Assembly (NCBI RefSeq): GCF_040807025.1
Contig: NC_090944.1
Coordinates: 110,918,238-110,982,237, forward strand
Length of the DNA stretch: 64,000 nucleotides
Source of the DNA: Struthio camelus
Lineage: Eukaryota > Chordata > Aves > Struthioniformes > Struthionidae
Reading direction: 5' to 3'
In this document: positions 1 to 11,899 of the stretch, one piece after another
How the letters are laid out: the number at the start of each line of letters is the position of its first letter
Numbering within the stretch: position 1 is the stretch's first letter
Notes under the pieces: generated by a model
The model's database searches: none
What the model was told of the DNA's origin: nothing
What the model saw: the letters and a program-made list of their open reading frames with translations, nothing else
Program-made: the position numbers and the translations under genes

Positions 1-8
1 GAAAACAA

Positions 9-93
9 TTAAAAGGACAAGAAAAGACGTTACAGCTGAAGCCTTTAGGGATAAAAGGACAAGAAATGACACTATGGCTGAAGCCTTGAGGGA
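9..93. repeat. Two-copy 42-bp tandem repeat at window edge
   Basis: Two adjacent copies of a unit of about 42 bp are visible, roughly 12-53 and 54-93. Both contain AAAAGGACAAGAAA, followed by CTGAAGCCTT and then AGGG, with a handful of substitutions between them. The array may continue upstream of base 1, so the copy number is unknown. The unit length is a multiple of three and one frame stays open from the window start to a TGA at 87-89. This would also be expected by chance for a 42-bp unit. It is most simply a short minisatellite; coding repeats are a less likely reading. Confidence 0.75.
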
Positions 94-3000
94 ATACAAG
101 GTTACTGCTGCAGTCTCTGCTGTAGTTGATCACAGTTGAGAAGCGTCATGTGTTATCACCACAACCCATAGGCGTGCCTTGGTTGCTGCATTTTTTTTTT
201 TCCCCCCCACTTCCCTTATCCTAGATCTAAATTTTACAGACATCCTAAGATGTGGACTGATACTTTGCTAATTAGAATACAGTCTGTGAAAGTGAGAAAT
301 GGTCTTAGTTCAGCTGCAGACCCCAAGGGAAAGGGGCAATTTGATACTGCGAACAGAGCACAGGATGCCTGTGGCCTCTTGGGCAAACGTGTGTGTTGGT
401 GCAGGGCAGTCCTTGCTTCCAGTGCTCATACTTGTAAACACTACCTCTTTTTATCAGCTTGCTTTTTGACTTTCCCACTTATTGAGATGTCTTTCTGACA
501 ACCACTACATTCAAACAGAATAAGTTACAAGAATATTGTAATTATTTCCTTTGAGCCTTTGCACAGCATGGGCAATAACAGCTATTTCTATTAATACAGG
601 GGAGTTTCCCCAGGGCAGCTATTCATACCTCTGCACAAATGTTTTTAGAAAGTTCTGTACAGTCCTTTCTATACTGCAGTAAAAGTTTTTGTGGTTTAAA
701 CCTCTTAGAGGATGCTTATATATAACTAGACTGAAAATCCCCTTATGCGACTGTTGTTAGTGGCCAGACAGGTTCTTCCTATTTTTATTGTAAGGCTGAA
801 GAACTACAATGAGGCGCTATTTGGCAAAGATGCTAGTTAGGAAAAAGATTTATGAAGTGTTATATAATCCATCTGGAAGCAATGCTACCCTAACTATCTT
901 CTCTAAATCTAGGAGTAAGTTTGTTTAAACAGCTTATGCAGCTTCATGCTACATAAGAGTAATTGATAAAATTAAATTTAAGAGCTATGGAACCTGGGTG
1001 CTACTTTATTTCAGTAGACAGTCTAGAAACAAACTGTTCTAGATTAGTCCAAGTGAGTTTTGTCTGTAATAGACCAAAAATAATCCTCAGGAAAAAAACT
1101 TTAGTAGAAGGTTGTCTTGTGAAGTAACTCCTCAAGAGAAAAACATGGTACTAAACTTGGTTCTTCTAACACCTGTTCCACCTTTATGTCCCTCTGATTT
1201 AAGTGAGCATGATCCTGATTTCAGTTTATGGTAGAGGAGAATTTCTTGTAATTGAGAAAGGCTTTTCCAGTGGTAACACTGAGAAGGTCAGAAAAGCTCA
1301 TTGGAGACACAGTGTGCTCCAGGAACGTTGCTGCCAAACTGGGACTGCGGAAACCTGAGTTCTGCTTACAACTTTGCTACTGATCCTTGCTGCCCTTGGG
1401 TGAAAAGCTTCAACTCTTTCCCCTTTCTTGTCCTTTAGCTAGCTTGTATATGTTGGTCTTGTCTCCAAGATTAAAATTTACCAAACACAGTTAAATGGGT
1501 TTAAGCAAAAATTGCAAGTGAAAGAACTCTAAATCCGTTTTAGTGTATAGCTATCTGACCTCAACCTTCTTGATTCTTTTTCTCTCTTCCCAGTCCTTCT
1601 CCCCCCTATGTTTTACCCCAAATATCTGGATAAAAGAAGGGGGAAGCTGAGTAGAAGTTTAGGGATCCTCTCTTGCTTTGTTAACTTGTCCTCTAAGGAA
1701 GGAGAATTGTTCTGGCATTATGCAGTTCATCTCCTGGGGTATGTATCAGGCTGCCCAATAATGTAAAGGCTGGATGAACCTGCAAATATTTCAGAAAATC
1801 AGGAGCGGAATCAGCAGGCCGGTTAGGGCCACCAACAATACTCTGAGCCAAAAAATGCTGTGCAGTTAAGTAGCGTTACCCCTGTGATCTCAACGAAGCT
1901 TGCCTGTTTGGGCTGTATCTGATTACCTTTATTTGTCCTGTCTCCTCAGCGTAGGTGAATGGCAGGCACAATTTGGATGGTGTCACCAGATCCTACTGTA
2001 ATTCCAGATTATGTGTGCAACTTTGTATGTTGCAGAAACGTGGGTCTGAGAAACTGTGGGAGCAGCAGAACTGTGCGTGCTGGTGGCAACTGAGCGAGTG
2101 CTCGGAGTGAATAGACCCATGCTTTGGTCTCTGAGTGTATTTAAGGAATAAGGAGACTACCCAAGCTTGGAGAGCAGGGCTGCCTATGGGCAGGCGCCAG
2201 CTGCTTGAAAGTAAAGTTGTAACAGAATATTCTCAGCAAAATTTGTTTTACAGTTCTGTGAATATATTTACAACATTTATCAAAAAAAGATTGCTACTCG
2301 CCCTTGAAATAACAAATCATCACAAACCAATTTGTTTTGCGGAAAATGGATATTTTCCACCTTAAGTTCCTACCCACCCTTGCTTTTTAAAGTGGCCTGA
2401 TTAGCCTCTAATCAGGGTAGATTTTACTCTAGGATTGCTCAGTTTGCACTGGGAATTTATTTGGATTGTTGCTTATAAAAGCAAGAGGCAAATTAGATCT
2501 TTGTGTCTGTTCCAGTTCCAATTTTTATATAAGCCCCTCAAAAACTCATAGCAGCCAACTCCCATGTCAGGTTTTCTACTCAGCAAAATTTTTAACATTA
2601 TAGGTAGCACATCATCAACTGTTTGTTGTGAAGTCAGACACAACTTTATTCTTTGCCAGGTGAGTAATTACTGTGTTAGAATATTAACATTGTAAAACAC
2701 TGTGCGATAATAAAAAGGGCAGTGGAAAAACATATATAGATTTTCATTTAATATGCCTCATCAGCAGTCTTGGCAGCCTCCAGTTAGCCTCTCATAGCAA
2801 CAGCAGCAAGACAGAGCATTTGGCTCTAACTGTGGTCTGATCTCATTATGTGGGACAGGAATATAGAGTGAAAAGACAAAACACCCTGTAGTAATTTTAG
2901 CTTCAGTTTGAATCTGACATGTCTTTAAACTCATCTCTGCAGCATCCTAGTTTGGGCTGAATCTCTTTTATAAAATCTGATTTAAACAGCTCCCTGGCAA

Positions 3001-3810
3001 ACAGCAAGACTTGCCTGGTGCTTCTTTGCTTCCTGTTTGCTAGCGGAGCACTTTTACATTTACTTCTGTACTTTCCTCTTGCTGTCTTTTACATCAATAT
3101 CAATCAGAGCAGGGTATGCTCCAAACTCTGCATCTGGAGAGCCACAAATTTAAGCTACTAGAGTCCAGAGGAAACTTAGGGTGGATCCATCTCTAGTGTT
3201 TAATCCTATGTGTAAGAAAGTAGGTATCCACAACAAGGGCACTTTTAAAATGCTAGAGATTCAAATTAGGTCACTCCTAGGCAATCTGTGCAGAGTCAGT
3301 GGAGTTATCTCGATTCTGTAACATGTTTTGTGTTAATAATGGACGGAAATTCTGGGACACATAATAACGAGAGCCTTATTGAAAGCTGATCTGGCCCCTG
3401 TGCTACTCTGATAGCTCAAAGAAATCAGAAAGCCGACTGATGCTCCTGGCTGGGGATTCCCCAGGCGTGAGTGTATCTGCAGCTGGTGCCCTCCCAGCAG
3501 AGCTGTCTTTCTGCATGAGCACCACTCCGCAGCTGCTGCTGCTGCTACGGGAGCCTGTCGGGATCAGCCGCCTAAGAGAAAAATTAGGGTAGCCTTGTGG
3601 CTGCTCTGATGCTCGCCCAAGACTGGTGCTTTTTTTGTAGTTCTGTCTGAAATCCAAATGCATTAGAAACCTCACTTAAATCTCTCAGATTTTTGACTCC
3701 AGTGATCCACAGGTGGTTTAGATTACTTGCATATAATCTGAACTGTTTGCATTATATAAGAAATATCTCCATCTCATTCTCCGGGGCATAAACTGAACAT
3801 AAAAGCTTAG
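94..3810. other. Noncoding unique DNA, no gene recognised
   Basis: This stretch is unique sequence of about 40% G+C with no supportable gene. It contains a T11/C7 homopolymer pair at 191-208 and a weak MIR-like relic near 1,340-1,430. One exon-shaped segment (2,584-2,659) is discussed among the findings. The short frames here have no recognisable domain, and their lengths are what chance gives. Confidence 0.6.
1340..1430 (+). repeat. MIR/CORE-SINE-like relic (weak)
   Basis: The order AACCTGAGTTCTG, then a TTTGCTACTGA-like stretch, then GCCCTTGGGTGAAAAGCTTC resembles the middle of MIR-type SINEs. In those elements the 'acctgggttc ... ctctgccactg ... gaccttgggcaagt' blocks occur in the same order and spacing. 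The match is from memory and heavily diverged. It was not confirmed by alignment. Confidence 0.4.
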
Positions 3811-3895
3811 ATTTTCAGGAGGACTTAAGACATTAGGCATGTAAATCCCATTGAATTTTAATGGAATTTAGGGGACTATTTGGGGTCCTCTGAAA
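3811..3895. repeat. Degraded palindromic (MITE-like) repeat
   Basis: The segment is an imperfect inverted repeat. The left arm (ATTTTCAGGAGGACTTAA ... TAAATCCCATTGAA) pairs with the reverse complement of the right arm (TTTAATGGAATTTAGG ... GGTCCTCTGAAA). The centre resembles 'cccattgatttcaatggg', which I recognise as the axis of old palindromic repeats common in turtle, crocodile and bird genomes. No transposase is present, so if it is a DNA transposon it is a non-autonomous fossil. I do not assign a family name. Confidence 0.5.
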
Positions 3896-5555
3896 CATTA
3901 ATTCTAAATCTGTGCAGGATTAGAGGAAACTCCCACTGTGAACAAAACTCTTTTCCAATAATGCACACCTTTTTCTGAGGCTTCTAGCCACTGTTACAGT
4001 GTTCAAAAATCACTTCATGCCGAGGAGTCTGGCAGAAACCTTTTAAAGTTTCTCTCACTTCAGTAGGTTGCACACTGCTCTAATTTACAACAGCAGTTCC
4101 TAGTGCCCCATGAAACTGTGGACTTGCCTTTCATTTAAGTTAATAGAATGAGAATTTATGCAACTTTATTAAGAGTTGCTTGAGGCAAAGAATATATGAG
4201 GGAAAGGCTACAACACTGCGTTCCCCCCCTCCCCTTTTTAAATGGTGGATTGGATGGTTTCTGGTATCGTTTTAATTGTTATGCTGTAAAATGTATATTT
4301 TTCTCACAAAGTGAACGTCTTCCCTGTCCATGACGTTTCAAACTTTCAAAATCACAGAAGTTACAATAGTCGCCTTAAGCAATATTGCCAATATTTCTTC
4401 ATCCTGAGGCCCTGTTACCCCGCTCGGACAGCTGTCAGACGTTCTGCCCTCGGAAGCCTGCCTCCGGGCTGCGGCAACCCTGCGCCGCCTCCTGTATTGC
4501 TTCCTCTCAAGATAGGGCAGCTCACAGGTGGGGCTAAATACTGTAAGAGTCAGTTGCCAGATATTTTTCAGCTGCAGAAAAGCACTCCGTTCCAGATTCT
4601 TTCAAGTTTTGTATTGCTGCTAAATGTCTGCTCTCAACTTGCAGTTTTCTCTGTTGCCCTCTTGTGCGGAGCGGGCTGCGTTCCCCTCTCTGAGAAGAAG
4701 AGTCTCCTGGTGCTGCTTGGCTTCCAGGCTATTTACACAGAAACATCCTGGTAGAAATGGAAAGAAGCAAAGGTCATGTTAACAGCCCTATGTTAAAGGT
4801 CAGCAATACCACGGCAACAGTAGAAATCCATCCAGCTGCCTGCAGAAGAAGCTGAACCCCTTACGAATAGGGAAATAACCCAAATACACAGGGAGGTAGA
4901 TGAAAAGCACTATCTTAACCCTGAGCCACGCGTCAGGTGGAAATGTAACATTTGAGACCTTGTTGGGTATTTCCTATGCCTAACTTTGAACTATATTACT
5001 CAAAATACCAAACCATAGCAACGATTCGGTAAAATTACTGCCTCTTAAATGCTCTGCCTCTCAACCTGAGCTTTTTTTCCTTTAACTGCAAGCGTGCAAC
5101 GCAGCCAAGTGTTGTTTAGTATCCTTCCTGTGCCTTAAAGTGTGACTTTTATGGGTGACGTTATGTTTATGGGTCTTTGTTCATCCGTGGCCTCACGTAC
5201 CCCACTGCTGCTTCCTCTGAGGCTTTGCCGCCGCACCGCAGGGTGTTAATTTCCTGTTTTGAGTCTGTCGCAGACAAATTCAGGGCCTCGATTAAAACAC
5301 AGCACACACAGATACAAGCTGCTGACAAAGGCACTAATAAAACTCTAAAGTTTAAAGGTGGCCCTGGTGTTTCCTTGCGAGCAGCGCGGGGACCTTTCAC
5401 CTCTTGGAGACGCTCTGTTTGCAAAGGTTTCTTTTCTTTTTAATTAGGGCTTGGCTGAAGGCTCGAGTTTAAGCATGCTGCTTTAGCGTTTGGTGGGAGT
5501 GTTTGCTTTATGGATGTATTGACTATAAAACCTGCACTGCTCACTTGAGCTTTTT

Positions 5556-5571
5556 AAAAAAAAAAAAAAAA
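5556..5571. repeat. A16 homopolymer
   Basis: An uninterrupted run of 16 A preceded by five T. No SINE or processed-gene body is recognisable on the 5' side, so it is treated as a simple repeat and not as a retroposon tail. Confidence 0.9.
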
Positions 5572-7776
5572 GTCAGCTTTACAAAACTTACAGGAACTAT
5601 AAGGAAGAAAAAAGGCTTAAATAGAAATTGTGTTGGTTACAATGATGGGTCTGGTATGCGTGGTCTCTGCAAGGGATACACATGGGCAACTGAATTTCCT
5701 GACCTTCTTTTCCCTGGGCTATTGAGCAGAAGAGGGGGAAGGGAGGGGGGAAAGCTGTTTCTTTCTTTTAGAGAGGGGGAAAAAGAAATCCTTCCTTCTG
5801 TACTCAAAACCAGCAGTGGAACAGACTTGCAAAAGTCATCCCTTAGGCATGAATTTCTACAGGGTTCCCCCCCCACCCCCGCCTGCCCTTGTTCTTCCTC
5901 TAGCTCAGTTAAAGTGTCTCAAGTCTACTTATTTTAGGAGACTATCTTGTAGACCCGTGGGTCTGACAACAACAACAAAAAGATTTTTCTAGTATTCAGG
6001 ACATGGTTTTGGTTTTTCTCCTCTTCAATTTTTTGCATTATTCTTAGTACTGCTAAAAAAAAAAATCCTTTGCCTCTTTCACTGCATACATGTTTGCAAG
6101 AGTTCATTTTAACTTGGTTTTGTTCTAATGGAGGCCTTGCTATTTTCATTCACGGGGAAATCCCACCCATGTGTTCTTTATAGGCTTCAGACAGACAGTG
6201 GTGTTAAGACCTTGTAGCATCTGCCTCTGACCACCCCTCAGTGGCCATCTCCAGGCCTGCAGTGCCTTCCTTCCCCCTTGTCCTCTGGTGCCTGATGTAT
6301 GAGCCTGTTCTTTTCTTCTTGCCTCTTCTCTGTACTCTCATCTCAGAGGTGCCCTGTGTGTACCCTGCACCCAGCTGCTTCTGTTCTGAGAAGCAGGTCC
6401 CAGTTCAGATGTGGGGACCAGTTCAGGCCTGACGCATGGAGACTACATCATACCTGGTAACATGAGAGTTTACATGCTGCACAGCAGCTCGTGCACGTTA
6501 CTTTCTGGTATAGGGCGGGGACAGTTAGCATCAGAAAGCACACAGTTCCTCTGCCTTTCTGCTGCAGTATTTCTACGTTCCAGATCCATAGTCTTAAGTT
6601 GTGTCCAAGAGGTTCCTAGACTCCTATGTATGCTACCTTGCAACAGAATGAAGAAAATACAGCTGCAGTTACTACTACCTATTACCTGCCTGATCAGGGC
6701 ATAGTATGTAGCCAGGGAAGGCAAGAGAGGTGGTCTAGGTCAGTGCCTGGACAACCAAGACCTAGCTCCTGGAGATATAGCCACCCTGCCTATGGAGCAA
6801 GGCAGGTGGACCAAACCAAACGCACAACTTAAGCAGTGCTCTGGGCCACCCAAACTGCTGGAGGCTGCATTTGGTTCTCTGGATCTGGCTGAATGCTATC
6901 CTAATTCCTTTGAGCTGCTTTTCTTGATGGTCTCCTTCCCTTACTTTTTTTGTCAGCTGTGCTTGCAGAAGTTGAATATGCCAGACTTCCTTAGTCTTGG
7001 TAGATCTTTGGTGCAATGAATGTGGTTAATGATAGCATGTAAGAAGCTGGTACAGATTATGCTCTGTATGCTCAGCAAAAAGAGAGATGAGAACACAATA
7101 CTTCTAAAGTACTTGGGGCGTAGTTATTGAAGCAAGTGGCCTCAGGCTATGAAATTCAAATTCCAACTTGGAAAATTTTGACTTACGAGTAAGCCAGCCT
7201 AATTACTTGTTTAAATATTGGCAGACCTTTGGTGCTGCTAGCCCTCCACAAAGGTGACATAATCTGATGCATAAGCATTTCCTTGTTGTGGAGAGAATCT
7301 CAAAGATGAAGTGGGATGCAACAGCTCTGTGCTCCCGAAGCTATAGCTGGAAGGCGTTAGGAGTGAAATGCTACTATAAACCTTAGGGTTAGTTTAGAGC
7401 ACTCATAAAGCATCTTTAACTCTCCCTGAGGGTGGGTACAGGGCTTTTTAAAACTCTTTCATGTCTGTGAGCCCACTCCTGCTTTCAGAATGTGTCGTTG
7501 TTGCCTGGTATGGCTGAGTTGACCTAAGGATTGGTAGAAGAATTAAGCTCTTAAGTCTTCTGAGGCAGAGAGTCTTTGTTTGACTCTGTGCTGTATAAAC
7601 ATCAGTATGGGTGGTAGCCCTTAAACGAAATCTAGGCACGCCTGCTCTATGTATGATATGAGTGTTAGATGAGTGGTCTACATTGTTTGCTCTTTTCCGT
7701 TCTGAAATGGTGCATTCTTCATTGGTTATGCCTTCAAGGCCTCATCTACAGGGAACTGTACTTTATAGAGAGAAGC

Positions 7777-7792
7777 TTTTTTTTTTTTTTTT
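7777..7792. repeat. T16 homopolymer
   Basis: An uninterrupted run of 16 T. No target-site duplication or retroposed body was noticed on either side. Confidence 0.9.
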
Positions 7793-10700
7793 AAGCGGGA
7801 TATCAACATCCTGATAGCAGCTACTATATAGCTGGGATGAGCTGTTCAAAAATGAGAAAAGTGAATCATGTTTTGAATGAGGTAAATATGATGCATTCCA
7901 TATGCAGGATGTATATGCCTTTCTGTGCATTATGACTGAGGCATAGATTTCATGAAAGTCATGGGCTCTATGTTTTTAGCAAAACATCTGTGACTCTTGA
8001 CCTTCCCAGGCTTGTGCGCGTATGAGCAAGAGCGCTGATGTGATTACAAAATGTGAAAGAAACTTCTTCAAGAATCATAGAGTCAATCTTGGAATGCATG
8101 AAAGAAGCTAACAGAGAGCTGGAGGCCAGTGGCAACACTGGGTGACACATAAGACCAGACCAGTTTCCCAAGGCACTGAGTTTTAACTGAAACAGAGGCA
8201 TGACTAAGGTTTCTCAATTTTCCAAGTTACGCAGCTGCTGCTCCTGAAGTGCAAGAATGATATGAAAGCGATGCGCTGAAACTGTTCCAAATTGTTTTAT
8301 CTTAAAATCATACCTAGCAGAAGCTGTTTCTGCAGAGCATGCACTAAGCAAGCCTTGGAACAGGCCTGAGTGCTGGCTGTCAGCACGAGGAACACAGAAT
8401 GAAACACCGTCGTTAAAGTCCCCTAATTTCATTTTCAATAGTGGGTCATTAACAAATTCTGAATGCGTTAAAGGTATTTCTCTGCGCTGAGCTAACTTTA
8501 ACTACTCTTTGCTCTTGGATTCTTACCTGGCTTGTCCTTCTCAGAGGACACTCAGAGAGCAGCACCTTTTCTCTTGCTGTCCAAAAAGCTGCACGCTGTT
8601 TCTGGGTACCTTCACTGCCTTACTATTTTTCCTCATGTTAAAGCTCTCTCTGACTTTGTGCATTCCTGCTTCTGCGCTCTCCTCACCTATTTGTAACCAA
8701 GCCTGTCTGCCTCTTTTACAGCAGGTCTTCATGCAGGTCTATTTGTGGCGCTCCCCACTTATTCCACTGTGGGGTGGTCATACTTTCCTTCCAAAATCTT
8801 TCCTGATGTATCTTTTGCCCAGAAGCCTCCAATATGGGCCTACTGAAGGGAAACTGCTACCATTTTTCCCATGGGGAAAAAGGTATGGAGATAGGCTATA
8901 AAGACCCAACAGAATGTTTCAAGATGGCATCTCACTCGTATCACCTCTACGGAGAGCTCTGCACCAAAATCCATGGAGAAAGGACCTGTTTCTGTGGCTT
9001 GCAAAGCACTGATTGCTAAATGCCTCAGAGTTGATCGCAGCTCTGCCACAAGCACTTAAGAGGCACTGTGTTGGCTTCCTGTATGTGCAACAGGTTAGGG
9101 GATAGATTGAGTTTTCTGTGTCATTTTGAGAGTGACTTGCGCTGTGTATTCATCAAAGGCTGGCTAATGTGCTGGATAGGCAGCACAGCTGCAGGGCTTG
9201 TTCGGCCTGCCCTCTGAAAGAATGCTGTTGGACATCTCAAGCTGAATTTAACAATACTTTAGTCATTATTGTATTGCAGCAGTCTAAATAGATTGTGCAA
9301 GGTAAGCACTTGGTGCTTGGAAAATCGTGGAACCTACAGGATAAATCAGTTGAGCTATAGATTTTTATGGGTCATGAGCTTCAACAAGAGCAGGCTAAAG
9401 AAGGGTTATAACTATTTTAGAGGCTAGAAGCAAAGAAACCCCTAAATGATTTGATTTTTCATCATTACAACCCATTATAGTCTGGTATGACATGGAAAAG
9501 GTTGCAATCTCCACTTTTGCACCCTATGGTCCCCTGATTGGAGAAAGCCTTACAGCTGTTAACAATATTTCATATTGCCCAGTTAAAATCTTGCCAATAT
9601 TGGTATGGCAGAAGTCACTAGATGGCAACGTTACCTGTACTCTCCTGTGCTCTTACAAGTCCGTGTTTATAAGCGTTGTTCAGCCTTTTGAAGAAACATG
9701 TATTGTTTTGTGGAGATCTTTCTTTTTTTGTGGGGGCTCTGGCCAGCAATCAGAGTGGTTCCTCTTTTCCTTCTACCCCATTTTCTGAATGGGCAGATTT
9801 TTTGACAACTGATAACTCCATGTTGTTGTTTTGGCTGCAGAATGTCAAATAAACAAATTGCTGTAATGGTATACCCGCTAATTTCTGCTGGCATTACTGT
9901 GGCAGAAGGAAGCTGTGATTCAGCAGTGTGTGTGTGTACCCTGGTTACTTGTGCCTGCTGGCAATGGGGATGTTGTAGCTGGGGGTGGAGGGGAGGGAGC
10001 AGACAACTGGAAGTGTTTCTGTAACTCACCCACCTAAATCTGCCAGCAAGTGCGAATTAAAACCCCTTTTAATACTGTGGCTGGAAGTTGTACTGCTAGG
10101 ACTTTGCATCTGCTACCACTCAGAGAAACTGTGAGCATCCCTCTTCGTTTGGGGATCTGTGTGTTTTGCACATGGCTCTGATTTTTGTCTGAAGATGTTT
10201 TTAGGTGCGCACTATGCAGTGTACGCTCATCTAAAATTGTTTGTCAGTAGATCATTTGGGATTTTAATACTTTTGTAAGAAGTGTGGGTAAGAAAGTGCT
10301 TGAGAATTAACTGTTTACAGTTGATTGGTGAGAAATTGGCTAGGTAAGATAAATGAGAATACTGGGCTTGGGGAAACTTAGGCAAAATGGAGTTGTTACA
10401 ATTCTTAAATTTTAATTCAAAAAGTATTGACAGGTTCACGCGGGTTATCTGGAAATCACAGAACTGTCTGAAGTATGCCGAAAATGTCACCTTCTCTCTG
10501 CCTTTCTTGCTGCAGATGTTGTTTCTATTCTTGACAAATGTTTTGACTGAACATCACATGAAAAAAATCCTAGGGGGACCCCCCCCCATTCAGAAAAGTC
10601 CTGATGCAGTTAATTCTGTTGTCTTAATTTACACTTGAATGCAAAATAACAAATAATAGAGTTCTGAGAGCAAGTGCAAAATGAACCAAAAGTTCCCCTA

Positions 10701-11458
10701 ACAAACTTTTAATGAAATATTACCATTGGGAATATTTTTTTAAAAAGTGAAACTTTAATAACTAAAGAAATACTCTTTAGAATAGCTCAGTAGTTTTCTT
10801 CCCTATTGCTCAATGTTTCCCAATGCAATAAGCCCCGTGTTCATGTTGTTTTCTTGCAGCTGACATATCCTATCAGTAAAGCCCGTCCCAGACGCACATC
10901 TGGGATAGGTTCCTTTCTCAACTATGTAGTTAGCAGAGAGTAAGTGTAGGAGAAAGATGAATTTCCCTCACCTGCATCATGGATTTTTTGTGAACTGATT
11001 CTTCTGGGAGAAAATTCAGAGATCTATTGTAAATAATGTATGCTTGAAGTGGAAAATATTGTTAGGCACAGCTTGATCCTGCAAATAAGCAATTGATAGA
11101 AGCACATGTTTTTTTTCCCCACTGCGGGAGGAAAAAACACTTTGGAGGTCTTTGCATTTTATCCTATTATCCTGAAACAAAAGAAACTAAGTTGTGCTAT
11201 GTGAGGTATAGCGCAATATGGTTTTTAACAGCCACGCTCCTCTGCCCCCCCTCCAATCCCATAACCTTCTGTATTGGTATTCGTCTCCACAGGTTCCAGG
11301 CCTAAACATGTAGGAATAGTAGTTGACAGGAGTCAAAAGCGTTCTCTACCGGTAAAGATGCATCAAAGCAGGGCAACAAGTGATGGAGACGCAAAGTCTG
11401 TCCGTTGTCCTGCTTTCTAGCAAGTGGTAACAGAAAAAGAGGAGAAAAACTATGTGTG

Positions 11459-11471
11459 TTTTTTTTTTTTT
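11459..11471. repeat. T13 homopolymer
   Basis: A run of 13 T following TATGTGTG. It is a simple repeat without an adjacent recognised element. Confidence 0.9.
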
Positions 11472-11873
11472 AAGTGCTGAGCATCATGGTTTTGTTGGGT
11501 AATCTCTACTCAAAGACAGCATCTGATATTAAAATTTCAAAGTTATATTCATTAGCAACACCTCATCCTATGCACGTAGTAATCTGCTGTGTGCAAGGCC
11601 ACAGCCACATTACTGAGGGCCCATACCGGTGGCAGCCCAGGCAGCTTACTTGCAGAGCACCAGGATTTTTCCTGACTCTTATTTGCACTTGGCGAGGGCC
11701 CCTCATGAGCACTAGTGCTGCTGCTCCTCATACCGAGTGAGGAAATTGAAATGTACTTGAATTAGAAACAGATGACTGGAATTCAGAGATGAGTTAAAAC
11801 TCCTCTAAGCAAAGGGCAAGAGTGATATAATTAGTCTGGCTTGTGATTTGTTTGCTTATGGTATGTATTAGAG

Positions 11874-11899
11874 CATATATATATCTCTCTCTATATATA
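11874..11899. repeat. Compound (AT)n-(CT)n-(AT)n simple repeat
   Basis: About five AT dinucleotides are followed by four CT and then about three TA units. The AT ends are self-complementary and could extrude a small hairpin. It is a short microsatellite and likely polymorphic. Confidence 0.8.

Larger units (their letters stand above)
3896..11873. other. Noncoding unique DNA with homopolymer tracts
   Basis: No supportable gene is seen. Sequence features are an A16 tract (5,556-5,571), a G-rich patch at 5,734-5,750, a T16 tract (7,777-7,792), a T13 tract (11,459-11,471) and a small CpG cluster at 4,421-4,487 with 8 CpGs in 67 bp. The frame of 147 codons at 4,311-4,754 starts with GTG. The 144-codon frame at 5,503 starts with TTG and runs through the poly-A tract. 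Neither looks like a vertebrate protein. Confidence 0.6.

Noticed and set aside
4311..4754. 147-codon frame starting with GTG
   Set aside because: GTG is not a normal vertebrate start codon, the openness comes partly from a local GC-rich CpG cluster, and nothing in the translation is recognisable.
5734..5779. Possible G-quadruplex in the G-rich patch
   Set aside because: Only three G runs are close together; the fourth is about 25 bases away, outside the usual loop limit.
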